From JASHPR01 sp963778075 (GTDB taxonomy: Bacteria > Actinomycetota > Actinomycetes > Streptosporangiales > Streptosporangiaceae), in NCBI GenBank assembly GCA_963778075.1, contig CAVZTJ010000005.1, forward strand, positions 124,001 to 188,000: a stretch of DNA of 64,000 bases, written 5' to 3'. The notes under the pieces were generated by a model. The model worked only from the letters and a program-made list of their open reading frames with translations, searched no databases and had not been told where the DNA came from. Made by a program: the position numbers and the translations under genes. Shown here piece by piece: positions 1 to 13,100 of the stretch (positions are counted from its first letter, which is position 1; each line of letters starts with the position of its first letter).

Positions 1-1190
1 CGGTGGCCAGCTCCACCGCTCCGGCTGACCAGTCCACGTGCGTCGAGGGCGCGTCCACGTGCAGGGTCGGCGGCACGATGCCATGCCGCATCGCGGCGAC
101 CATCTTGATCACCCCGGCCACACCCGCCGCCGCCTGGGTATGACCGATGTTCGACTTCACCGACCCCAACAGCAGCGGTCCACGCCCCGCTGCCCGTTCC
201 TGCCCGTAGGTCTCTATCAGCGCCTGCGCCTCGATCGGATCCCCCAGCGTGGTCCCCGTCCCGTGGGCCTCGACCACATCCACCTCGGCCGGGACCCAGC
301 CCCGCGCTGGCCAGCGCCTGAGCGGATGACCCGCTGCTGCGACGGGCCATTGGGCGCGGTCAGCCCGTTGCTGGCCCCGTCCTGATTCACCGCGCTGCCG
401 GCGACCACCGCCAGGACCCGGTGCCCGTCGCGCCCGCGCATCCGAGAGCCGCTCCACCACCAGGACGCCCACGCCTTCGGAGAAACCGGTGCCATCGGCT
501 GCATCGGCGAACGCCTTGCACCGGCCGTCGGGCGCCAGGCCCCGCTGCCGCGAGAACTCCGTGAAGATCGTGGGTGCCGCGTTGACTGTGATTCCCCCCG
601 CCATCGCGAGCGTGCATTCCCCGGTGCGCAGCGACTGGGCCGCCAGGTGCAGCGCCACGAGCGACGACGAGCATGCGGTATCCACGCTGACCGCCGGGCC
701 CTCCAGGCCCAGCACGTACGCGACCCGGCCGGAGATCACGCTGGTGGCAGAGCCGGTCAGCAGGTGCCCTTCCACACCCTCAGGTGCCTGATCCAGCCCC
801 GCCCCATACCCCGACGCCGCTGTACCGGCGAACACCCCAGCCGGGGTGCCGCGCAGGGTGCCGGGGTCGATCCCGGCGTCCTCGAGCGCCTCCCAGCACG
901 CCTCCAGCAGCAGGCGCTGCTGTGGATCCATCGCCAGCGCCTCACGCGGGCTGATCCCGAAAAACCCCGCATCAAACCCCGCTGCATCCGACAGGAACCC
1001 GCCCTGGGCCGTGTAACTCTTGCCCGCCACACCAGGCTTGGGGTCAAACAGCTCGTCGACATCCCAGCCTCGGTCGGCAGGGAACGGCGAGACCGCGTCC
1101 CGGCCGCCGGCGACCAGATCCCAGAACGCCTGCGGTGACTCGGCACCGGGGAACCGGCAGCTCATCCCCACAATCACCACCGGGTCATCA
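1..1190 (-). other. PKS module 6, partial KS
   Basis: This is the N-terminal part of a ketosynthase, entered after the module 5 ACP with the usual motif DDPVVIVGMSCRFPG. The active-site DTACSSS lies near 670 and the EAHGTGTT and NIGH histidine motifs near 270 and 120. Three single-base insertions (near 437, near 325, and between about 275 and 300) garble about 45 residues but leave the flanks in the same frame. The extender unit and reductive domains lie outside the window. Confidence 0.85.
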
Positions 1191-4100
1191 CCAGCCACTG
1201 CGCGCACCGGCACGGAGGCGGCCTGCGTGGTGCTGGCCTGCTCGCCGACCAGCCGCGACAGCACGAACCCGGCCAGGGCTGCGGGAGTCGGGTAATCGAA
1301 CACCACCGTGGCCGGCAACCGCAGCCCCGTCACCGCACCCAGCCGGTTGCGCAACTCGACCGCGGTCAGCGAGTCAAACCCCAGATCCCGGAAGGCCCGG
1401 CCCGGGTCCACGTCCTGCGCCGACCCATGACCCAGAACGACCGCGGCATGCGCACGCACCAGCCCGGTCACCACTCCAGCCCGCTCATCCGACGGCAACG
1501 CCGCCAGCCGCCCAACCAGGCCGCCGGCACTGTCTTGCCGCCCAGCGGCCAGGCCACGAGCCGCCGAACGGACCAGGCCCGACAGCAGAGGCGGGATGGC
1601 ACCGCCCCGGTCCGCCAGCCGCGCGGGATCCAGCCGGGCGGCGACCACGGCGGCCTGGCCACGGTGCAGCGCGGCGTCCAGCAGTCTCAGACCTTCGGCT
1701 GCCGACAGCCCGCTCACCCCTCGCGCGGTCACGCGGGCGGCGGAGTCGCCGACCATCTCGCTGGCCTGCTCCCACAACCCCCACGCCACCGACACACCGG
1801 CCAGCCCCCGCGCCTGCCGGTAATCCCCCAGCGCGTCCAGGAAACTATTCGCCGCCGCGTAGCTGCCCTGCCCCGGGCTGCCCAGCACACCGGCAGCCGA
1901 GGAGAACAGCACGAACATCCCTAGTTCCAGGTCACGAGTCAAATCGTGCAGGTGCCACGCCGCATCGGCCTTGGCCGCCAGCACCCGATCAGCCCGCTCC
2001 GGCGTCAGCGACCCGACCAGCGCGTCATCCAAAACCCCCGCCGCATGCACCACGCCTGTTAGCCGGCGCTGCGGCGCGATACCCGCCAGCAAGGCTTCGA
2101 GTTCCGGCCGGCTCGCTCACGTCACACGCGCTCACCGTGACGTGCGCGCCCAGCCCGGCCAGGTCTGCGGCCAGCGCGCCGACACCGGGGGTGTGCGCGC
2201 CGCGGCGTGAGACCAGGATCAGCCGGCGCACACCGTGGGCGGTGACCAGGTGGCGGGCGGTCAGCGCACCCAGCGCACCGGTGCCCCCGGTCACCAGCAC
2301 ACTGCCGCCCGGATCCAGCGGCTGGGGGATCGACAGGACGATCTTGCCGGTGTGACCGGCCTGGCTCATCCACCGCAACGCCACCGGCGCCTGGCGCACG
2401 TCAAACACCGTCCGCGGCAACGCCGACAGGGTTCCGCAGCTGAACAGACTGCTAAGTTCGGCCAGGATCTGCCCGATCCGGTCCGGTCCGGCGTCCATGG
2501 TGTCGAATGCCTGGTAGGAGACCGGGTGACCGGCCGTGGCGGCGGCCTGGGCCGGGTCGCGGATGTCGGTCTTGCCCATTTCCACAAACCGGCCGCCTGG
2601 CGTCAGCAGCCGCAGCGAAGCATCCACGAACTCCCCGCGGAGGCAATCGAGCACCACCTCCACACCCCGCCCGCCGGTTGCGTCGCGGAAGGCTTGCTCG
2701 AAGCCCAGATCCCGGGAGGAGGCGATGTGCGCCGCATCCAGGCCGGCGGCGGTTAGGACATGCCACTTGCCGGGACTGGCGGTCGCGAATACGTCGGCGC
2801 CCAGGTGGCGGGCGATCTGCACCGCGGCCATCCCCACCCCGCCCGCAGCGGCGTGGATCAGCACCGACTCACCGGCCCGCAGCCCCGCCAGGTCCACCAG
2901 TGCGTAATACGCCGTGACAAACGCCACAGGCACCGTCGCCGCCTCAGCAAACGACCAGCCGTCCGGCACCGTGGCCAAAAGCCGGTGATCGGTCACCGCG
3001 GACGGGCCAAACGCGCCCGGCATGATCCCCATCACCGCATCGCCCACCGCCAGGCCATCCACGCCCGCCCCCGTGGCGGTCACCACCCCCGCACCCTCGG
3101 AACCCAAGCCCCGGCCCTGACCAGGGCCCAGGCCCAGCGCCACAAACACATCCAGGAAGTTCAGCCCCGCCGCGCGGACATCGACCCGCACCTGCCCGGC
3201 TTCCAGCGCGCCGCCCTTATCGCCGGTGCTGGCCAGGGCCAAGCCCTCCAACGTCCCGCGTTCGGTGATCTCCAGCCGCCAGTCCCGCCCCGCCGGCACC
3301 GCCAGCACGTCCTGCCGACCAGCCCGGGCCAGCCGCGGGACCAGCACCTGCGCGCCACGTATGGCCAGCCGTGGCTCACCATCCCCGGCCGCTGCGGCGA
3401 TCAGCGCCAGCACACGCTCGTCGAGCGCGGTGTCGGTATCGGCGAGCACTACCTGCCCGGGATGCTCGGCCTGCGCCGACGCGGCCAGGCCCCACACGGC
3501 GGCGCCGGCCAGGTCAGCCACAGACTCACCGGCCCGTGCCGCGACCGCACCGCGCGTAACGATGACCAGCTGGGAGGCGGCGAACCGGTCATCGGTCACC
3601 CACGCCTGTACCAGGCCGAGTACGTCATCCACCGCGGCACGCACCGCAGCCGGAAGCGCCTCATCGCCGGTGGCAGGGCAGGCCACCACTACCGCGGGAG
3701 CCTCTTGCAGGCTGGCCAGGCCGTCCTCGCCCAATACGACGACCCCTGGACCTGCGCCGCCTGGCGCCGCGGCCACCTCATGGGGCTGCCAGCCAACTGA
3801 GAACAGCCACTGCTGCCCGCCACCGGCAGCGGTCAGGGCGGCCTGGTCGGCCGGGCGGATGGCCAGGGATTCCACCGAAGCGACCGGCATCCCGGCGGGA
3901 TCGGCCAGCTGCACCGCGATCCCCCCGGCGGCCGGGGCCAGCCGCACCCGCACCGCGGCCGCACCCGCCGCATGCAGCGCCACCCCGGTGAACGCGAACG
4001 GCAGCACCGGCCCATCACCGCCGGCGCCGGCAAACGAGCCCAGCCCGATCGCGTGCAAGGCCGCGTCCAGCAGCGCGGGATGCAGCCCGTAACCGCCCGC

Positions 4101-7100
4101 GGGCACGACCTCGGGCAGCGCGGCCTCGGCGAACACTTCCTCCCCGCGCCGCCACGCCGCCACCAGACCCCGGAACGCCGGGCCATAGGCCAGCCCGCGC
4201 CCCGCCAGCACGTCATACATCCCGGCCACATCCGCCGGCTCAGCACCCGGCGGCGGCCACGCCGTTAGATCGAACGACGGCACCGGCGCCGGGCCGGCAG
4301 CCAAAGTCCCGGCCGCGTGACACGGTCCACGGCTCACCCGCGCCGGCGTCGTCACGGCGCGAGTACACCTCCACCGACCGCCGCCCGTCATCACCCGGAC
4401 CGCTCACACTGACCCGCACCTGCACCCCGCCGCGTTCGGGCAGCACCAGCGGGGCCTGCAAAACCAGTTCCTCCACCAGGCCGCACCCAGCCTCGTCCGC
4501 GGCACGGACCGCCAGCTCGGCAAACGCCGCCCCCGGCAGCAGCACGGTCCCCGCGACCTGATGATCAGCCAGCCACGGCTGGGTGGCCAGCGACAGCCGC
4601 CCGGTCAGCACCACCCCACCCGACTCCGGCAGCTCGACCGCCGCGCCCAGCAGCGGATGACCCGCCGCCACCAGCCCCAGACCCGCCGGATCACCGCCCA
4701 CCGCCGGCCGCCCCGGCCAGTACCGCTGCCGCTGGAACGCGTAGGTCGGCAGATCCACCCGGCTGCGCAGGCCGGGGAACCACCGCGACCAGTCCACGGC
4801 CCCGCCGGCCACCCACACCTGCGCCAGCGACGCCGCCAGCCGGCCCAGCCCGCCGTCATCACGCCGCAGCGTCCCCGTCACCACCACCCCACCCGTGCCC
4901 ACACCAGCACCAGCGTCCGCACCGGAAGAGGAGGAGGCGGGGGTGGAAGAGGTGGAGGCGATGATGCTGGTTCCGGTGAGGGTGTCTTCGACCGCCGTGG
5001 TCAGCACCGGGTGCGGGCTGACCTCGATGAAGATCCGGTGCCCGGACGCGGCCAGCGTCCGCACCGCGCGGTGGAACTGCACCGGCTCCCGCAAGCTGCG
5101 GTACCAGTATCCGCCATCCATCACCGTGCCATCGATGACCTGCCCGTCGACACCCGAGACCACCGTCACCGAGCCCGGCGCGGCGCTCACGCCGGCCAGC
5201 GCGTCCTCGACCTGGACCCGGACCGCCTCGATGCGCGGCGAATGCGAGGCGTAATCCACCTCCACCCGCCGCGCCCGAACCCCATCACGCTCACAAACCG
5301 CCGCCAGCTCATCCAGAGCCTGCGCATCGCCAGAGACCACCACCTGGCCCGGGCCGTTGACCGCGGCGATGTGCACCCGCCCGTCCCACTGCCCCAGCCT
5401 TTGCTGCACCATCTCGGCGGGCTCGGCGACCGACACCATGCCCCCGGTCCCGGCCAGCTGCGCCAGGGCCTGGCTGCGCAGCGCGACCACCTTCGCGCCG
5501 TCAGCCAGCGACAGCACCCCGGCCACCACCGCCGCCGCGATCTCACCCTGCGAATGGCCGACCACCGCATCGGGGGTGACTCCGGCGGCCTGCCATACCG
5601 CGGCCAGTGACACCATCACCGCCCACAACGCCGGCTGCACCACCTCCACCCGATCCAAGCTGGCACCCCGCCCGCACACCGTGTCCACCAGCGGCCACCC
5701 CGTCAGCGGATCCAGCACCCCCGCACACTGCGCCAAACGCGCCGCGAACACCGGGCACGACCCCGCCAGGCCCGCTGCCATCCCCGCCCACTGCGACCCC
5801 TGGCCGGGGAACACAAACACCACCTTGCCAGCGCCGCCCTCAGCCGCGCCGGTCACCACCTGCGCGGCCGGCTCACCTGCCGCGACCGCCTCCAGCCCCG
5901 CCAGCAGTTCATCGCGGCTGGACCCGGTGACCACCGCCCGATGGGCCAGCGCCGAGCGGGTCACCGCCAGCGACCACCCCACATCAGCCAGACCAACGCC
6001 AGCATCAGCCGCGGCGGTGAACTCGGCCAGCCGCTGCGCTTGCGCCCGCAACCCCGCCGCCGACCTCGCCGACACCACCCACGGCACCACCGCCACCGCA
6101 CCCGCCACCACCAAGCCCTCGAGCGCACCAGCGCCACTGTCCCCGGCTTCGGCACTGCCGCCCTGATCCGGGTCGTGTTCGGCCGGGGCCTGCTCCAAGA
6201 TGACGTGGGCGTTGGTGCCGCTGAACCCGAACCCGGACACCGCAGCCCGGCGCGGCTCGCCCGTCTCCGGCCACGGCGTTGCCTCGGTGACCAGTCCCAC
6301 CGCCCCCGCTGACCAGTCCACATGCGACGACGGCGCGTCCACATGCAGCGTCGGCGGCACGATCCCGTGCCGCATCGCGGCCACCATCTTGATCACCCCG
6401 GCCACACCCGCCGCCGCCTGGGTGTGGCCGATGTTCGACTTCACCGACCCCAGCAGCAGCGGACCCCGCCCACCACGGTCCAGCCCATAGGTCGCGATCA
6501 GCGCCTGCGCCTCGATTGGATCCCCCAGCGTCGTCCCCGTCCCATGCGCCTCCACCACATCAACCTGACCCGCGCCCAAACCCGCACTCGCCAGCGCCTG
6601 ACGGATCACCCGCTGCTGCGACGGCCCATTCGGCGCCGTCAAACCATTACTCGCCCCGTCCTGATTCACCGCAGACCCCGCCACCACCGCCAGCACCCGG
6701 TGCCCCCGCAACCGCGCAACCGACAACCGCTCCACCACCAGCACCCCAACACCCTCACCCCAGCCCGTGCCATCCGCCGCATCCGCGAACGCCTTGCACC
6801 GGCCATCAGCCGCCAGCCCCCGCTGCCGCGAAAACTCGGTAAACGCCACCGGCGTCGCCATCACCGTCACCCCGCCCACCAAAGCCAGCGAGCACTCCCC
6901 GGACCGCAGCGACTGCGCCGCCAGATGCAACGCCACCAGCGACGACGAACACGCCGTATCCACACTCACCGCGGGCCCTTCCAGGCCCAGGGTGTAAGCG
7001 ACCCGGCCCGAGGCCACGCTGTAAGCCGTGCCCGTGCTCGCGAACCCGCCCAGATCCTGCCCGCCGGCCTGCAACGGCACCGCGTAATCGCTGTACGCAA

Positions 7101-10100
7101 TCCCCGCGAACACCCCCGCCGGCGTCCCCCGCAACCCCGCCGGATCAATCCCGGCATCCTCCAAAGCCGACCAGCACGCCTCCAAAAGCAGCCGCTGCTG
7201 CGGATCCATCGCCAGCGCCTCACGCGGGCTAATCCCGAAAAACCCCGCATCAAACCCCGCCGCATCCAGCAAGAACCCACCTGTGCACGCGTACGAGGTC
7301 CCCGCATGATCCGGATCAGGGTCAAACAGCGTGTCGATGGCCCAGCCACGGTCATCGGGAAACCCGCCGACCGCGTCCCGTCCTGTTGCGACCAGGTCCC
7401 AGAACTGCGCGGGGGAGTCCGCCCCACCCGGGAACCGGCAGCTCATCCCCACAATCACCACCGGATCATCACCAGCCGACGCGCGCACTGGCACGACCGG
7501 CCCGGCCGCGGCGACCGGGCCGCCGCCCAGCCGTGACAGCACATACGCGGTCAGCGTCGCCGGGGTGGGATAGTCGAACACCGCCGTGGCCGGCAACCTC
7601 AGCCCGGTCACCGTCCCGAGCCGGTTCCGCAACTCCACCGCGGTCAGGGAGTCAAACCCCAGATCCCGAAACGCCCGCCCCGGATCCACGTCCTGCGCCG
7701 ACCCATGACCCAGCACCACCGCAGCATTCGCGCGCACCAGACCGGCCACCACACCAGCCCGCTCGCCCGCAGGCAACCCTGCCAGCCGCTGAGCCAGCCC
7801 CCCGCCACCTTGCGGGGCCGCGGCCAGACCCCGGCCCGATGACCGCACCAGCCCCGATAGCAAGGGCGGGACAGCATCGCCCCGGCCAGCCAGCCGCGCG
7901 GCATCCAGCCGGGCAGCGACCACCGAGGCCTGGCCACGTTCCAGCGCAGCATCGAGCAACGCCAGCCCTTCGGCTGCCGTCAGGCTGCCCACCCCGCGCG
8001 CGGCCACCCGCGCAGCGGACTGGCCTACCATCTCGCTGGCCGCTTCCCACAACCCCCACGCCACCGACACACCAGCCAGCCCCCGTGCCTGCCGGAAACC
8101 CGCCAGCGCATCCAGGAAAGCATTCGCCGCCGCGTAACTGGCCTGCCCCGGACTGCCCAGCACCCCCGCAGCCGAGGAGAACAGCACGAACATCCCCAGC
8201 CCCAGATCCTGGGTCAGCTCATGCAAGAACCATGCCGCATCCGCCTTCGCCGCCAGCACCCCGGCCACACGCTCGGGCGTCAGCAACCCGACCAGCGCGT
8301 CATCCAGCACTCCCGCCGCATGCACTACACCGGTCAGCTGATGCTCCGCCGCGATACGCGCTAGCAAGCCTGCCAGCGCGCCGCGGTCGGCGACATCACC
8401 CGCGGCCACCGTGACATGCGTGCCCAGCCCGGCCAGGTCTGCCGCCATCGCGGCGGCGCCGGAGGCGTGCGGGCCGCGGCGTGAGGTCAGGATCAGCTGA
8501 CGGACGTGGTGGGTGGTGGCCAGGTGGCGGGCGGTCAGCCTGCCTAGCGCCCCGGTTCCCCCGGTCACCAGCACGCTGCCATCGCGGTCCAGCGGCTGGG
8601 GGATCGACAGCACGATCTTGCCGGTATGGCCGGCCTGGCTCATCCACCGCAACGCAGCCCGCGCCTGCCGCACGTCAAACACCGTCCGCGGCAACGCCGA
8701 CAGCGCACCGGAGCCGAACAGGGCACCCAGCTCGGCCAGGATCTGCCCGATCCGCTCCGGCCCGGGGTCCATCAAGTCAAATGCTTGGTAAGACACGCCG
8801 TAGTCGGAGGCGACCTGGTGCGGGTCACGGATGTCGGTCTTGCCCATCTCCACAAACCGGCCGCCCGGCGCCAGCAGCCGCAGCGAGGCATCCACAAACT
8901 CCCCGCGCAGGCAATCCAGCACCACATCCACACCCCGCCCGCCTGTTGCGTCGCGGAAGGCTTGCCCGAAACCCAGATCGCGGGAGGAGGCGATGTGCGC
9001 CGCATCCAGGCCGACGGCGGCCAGCACCTCCCACTTGCCAGGACTGGCGGTCGCGAATACTTCGGCGCCCAGGTGGCGGGCGATCTGCACCGCAGCCATC
9101 CCCACCCCGCCCGCAGCGGCGTGGATCAGCACCGATTCCCCGGCCCGCAGCCCCGCCAGGTCCACCAGCGCGTAATACGCCGTCGCAAACGCCACCGGCA
9201 CCGTCGCCGCCTCAGCAAACGACCACCCCGCCGGGATCGGCGCCAGCAGCCGGTGATCGGTGACCGCCACCGGGCCGAACGCACCCGGCATGATCCCCAT
9301 CACCGCATCGCTCACCGCCAGGCCAACTACCCCCGGCCCGGTGGCGATCACCACCCCGGCACCCTCGGCGCCCAGGCCACGGCCCTGACCCGGGCCCATA
9401 CCCAGCGCCACAAACACATCCAGGAAATTCAGCCCGGCCGCGCGGACATCCACCCGCACCTGCCCGGCCTCCAGCGGCACGCCCGGCTCGCCGGTACTGG
9501 CCAGCGCCAACCCCTCGAGCGTCCCGCGTTCGGCAGCCTCCAGCCGCCAATCCCGCCCCGGTGGCAGCGCCAGCACGTCCTGCTGCCCGGCCCTGGCCAG
9601 CCGCGGCACCAGCGCCTGCCCCTTGCGTATTGCCAGCCGCGGCTCACCATCCCCGACTGCGGCGATGAGCGCCAGCACCCGCTCATCCAGCCCGGCATCG
9701 GTATCGGCCAGCACCAGCTGCCCGGGATGCTCCGCCTGCCCCGAGGCCACCAGGCCCCACACCGCCGCCCCCGCCAGGTCACTCACGGCCTCACCGGCCA
9801 GTGCCGCAACAGCGCCACGCGTCACAACCACCAGCCGCGAACCCGCGAACCGGTCGTCGACCACCCACGCCTGCACCAGGCCCAGGACGTTATCCACTGC
9901 GGCCTGCGTCCCAGCGGGAACCGGCCCGTCACCGCCAGCGCAGGCGGCGACCACCACCGGCGGGACCTCTCCCAGCCCCGCCAGTCCGCCGTCGCCCAAA
10001 ACCACAACCCCTGACCCCGCCGCGTGCTCAGTGACAGCCACCTCATGCGGCTGCCACTCCACGCCGAACAGCCACTCCAGCCGTCCTGGCCCGGTTAGGG

Positions 10101-13100
10101 CGGCGGGGTCGACCTGGCGAAGCATCAGCGAGTTGACCGACGCAACTGGGCTGCCGACGGAATCGGCGACCTGGAGCGAGAAGGTGTCGGGTGCTGTGCA
10201 CGTGACCCGCACCCGCAGCACGTGTGCACCCGCCGCATGCAGTGCCACACCCGACCAGGCGAACGGCAGCATCGGCCCCACGTCGTCGCCACGGCCGGCC
10301 GATGAGTGCAGCCCGATCGCGTGCAGTGCAGCGTCGAGCAGCGCTGGGTGCAGCCCGTAACCGTCAGCGGCCACGGCCTCGGGCAGTGCGACCTCGGCGA
10401 ACACTTCCTCCCCGCGCCGCCACGCTGCCGTAAGGCCCCGGAACGCCGGGCCGTAACCCAGCCCCCGGCCCGCAAGTGCCTCATACACCCCGCCCACATC
10501 CACCGGCTGAGCACCTGGTGGGGGCCATGCGGCCAGGTCGAATGCTGGGGCCGGGGCGGTGGCGGCCAAAGTGGCGGCGGCGTGAGCGGCCCACGGCGCG
10601 CCTGCGCCAGCCTCGTCATGGCGCGAGTGCACTTCCGCCGTCCGGTGGCCGTCATCACTGGGTCCGCTGACGCTGACCCGGAGCTGCACCCCGCCGCGTC
10701 CAGGCAGGACCAGCGGGGCCTGCAGCACCAGTTCCTCTACCAGCCCGCACCCGGCCTCATCACCGGCACGGACCGCCAGTTCGGCGAACGCCGCCCCCGG
10801 CAGCAAGACGTTCCCGGCGACCTGATGATCAGCCAGCCACGGATGGGTGGCCAGCGACAGCCGCCCGGTCAGCACCACCCCGCCGGCGCCCGGCAGCTCA
10901 ACCGCCGCGCCCAGCAGCGGATGACCCGCTGGCGCCAGGCCCAGACCCGCCGGATCACCGCCCGCCGCCGGCGGCCCGGCCAGTACCGCTGCCGCTGAAA
11001 CGCATACACCGGCAGATCCACCCGGTTGCGCTGTCCAGGGAACCACCGCGCCCAGTCCACGGCCCCGCCCGCCACCCACACCTGCGCCAGCGACACCGCG
11101 AGGCGGCCCAGCCCGCCGTCATCACGGCGCAGCGTCCCGGTCACCACCACCCCTCCACTGCCCGCATCCCCACCTGCGTCCGCGGAGGTGGAGGCGATGG
11201 TGGAGGTGGAGGTGGAGGCGATGGTGGAGGTGGAGGCGATGGTGGAGGGTGGAGGCGATAATGCTGGTGCTGGTCTCGGTGAGGATGTCTTCGATGGCGG
11301 GGGTCAGCACCGGGTGCGGGCTGACCTCGATGAACATCCGGTGCCCCGCGGTGGCCAGGGTCTGCACGGCGCGGTGGAATTGCACCGGCTCGCGCAAACT
11401 CCGGTACCAGTACCCGCCATCCATCACCGCGCCGTCGATCACCTGCCCCTCGACGCCCGAGACCACAGCGACCGTGCCCGGCTGCGCGGTCACGCCGGCC
11501 AGCGCATCCTCCACCTGGCCGCGGACCCGATCGACCAGCGGCGAATGCGACGCGTAATCCACTTCCACCCGCCGCGCCCGCACCCCATCGCCCTCACAGA
11601 CGGCGGCGAGCTCATCCAGGGCCTGGGCATCGCCGGAAACCACCACCTGGGCCGGGCCGTTGACCGCCGCGACGTGCACCCGCCCGCCCCACGCCCCCAG
11701 CCTTTGCTGCACCACGCCGGCCGGTTCGGCAACCGACACCATGCCCCCGGTCCCGGCCAGCTGCGCCAGGGCCTGGCTGCGCAGCGCGACCACCTTGGCG
11801 CCATCGGCCAGTGACAGCACCCCGGCCACAACCGCCGCCGCGATCTCACCCTGCGAATGACCCACCACCGCATCCGGGATCACCCCCGCCGCCTGCCACA
11901 CCGCCGCCAGCGACACCATCACCGCCCACAACGCCGGCTGCACCACCTCCACCCGATCCAAACTCGCGCCCCGCCCGCACACCGTGTCCACCAGCGGCCA
12001 CCCCGTCAGCGGATCCAGCACCGCCGCACACTCCGCCAAACGCGCCGCGAACACCGGGCACGACCCGGACAGCTCCGCCGCCATCCCGGCCCACTGCGAC
12101 CCCTGCCCGGGGAACACAAACACGACCTTCCCGCCGCCGCCCTCAGCCGCGCCGGTAACCACGCCCGCCGCTGGCTCGCCCGCCGCGACCGCTTCGAGCC
12201 CGGCGACCAGGTCGTCGCGGCTGGGCCCGGTGACCACCGCCCGCCGGGTTAGTGCCGAGCGGGTCACCGCCAGCGACCACCCCACATCAGCCAACCCGAG
12301 CTGCTCCCCCCCGGCGGCGGTGAACTCGGCCAGCCGCTTAGCTTGCGCCCGCAGCCCCGCCGCAGATCGCGCCGACACCACCCACGGCACCACTGGCGCC
12401 GTGCCCGCCACCAGGCCGTCACCCGCCGCAGCGGCGCTGTCCCCGGCCGTGCTGTCGTGCCTGCCCTGGCCGGGCCCGGTTTCGGCGGGGGGTTGCTCGA
12501 GGATGACGTGCGCGTTGGTGCCGCTGATCCCGAACGAGGACACCCCAGCCCGCCGCGGCTCACCCGTCACCGGCCACGGCACCGCCTCGGTAACCAGCTC
12601 GACCGCACCGGCCGACCAGTCCACATGCGACGACGGCGTATCCACGTGCAGCGTCGGCGGCACCACCCCATGCTGCATCGCGGCCACCATCTTGATCACC
12701 CCGGCCACACCCGCCGCCGCCTGCGTATGGCCGATGTTCGACTTCACCGACCCCACCAGCAACGGCCCGCGCCTCGAACGGTCCTGGCCGTAGGTCGCGA
12801 TCAGCGCCTGCGCCTCAATCGGATCCCCCAGCGTGGTCCCCGTCCCATGCGCCTCCACCACATCCACCTGACCAGCGCCAAGCCCGGCATTGGCCAGCGC
12901 TGAGCGGATGACCCTTTGCTGCGACGGGCCATTCGGAGCCGTCAGCCCGTTACTCGCCCCGTCCTGATTCACCGCAGATCCGGCCACCACCGCCAGCACC
13001 CGATGCCCCCGCGAGCGTGCATCCGACAGCCGCTCCACGAGCAGCACCCCCACCCCCTCACCCCAGCCCGTCCCATCCGCCGCGTCTGCGAACGACTTGC

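Noticed and set aside
1135..2355. A 406-codon Pro/Arg-rich plus-strand frame
   Set aside because: It is antisense to the KR-ACP-KS boundary of modules 5 and 6.
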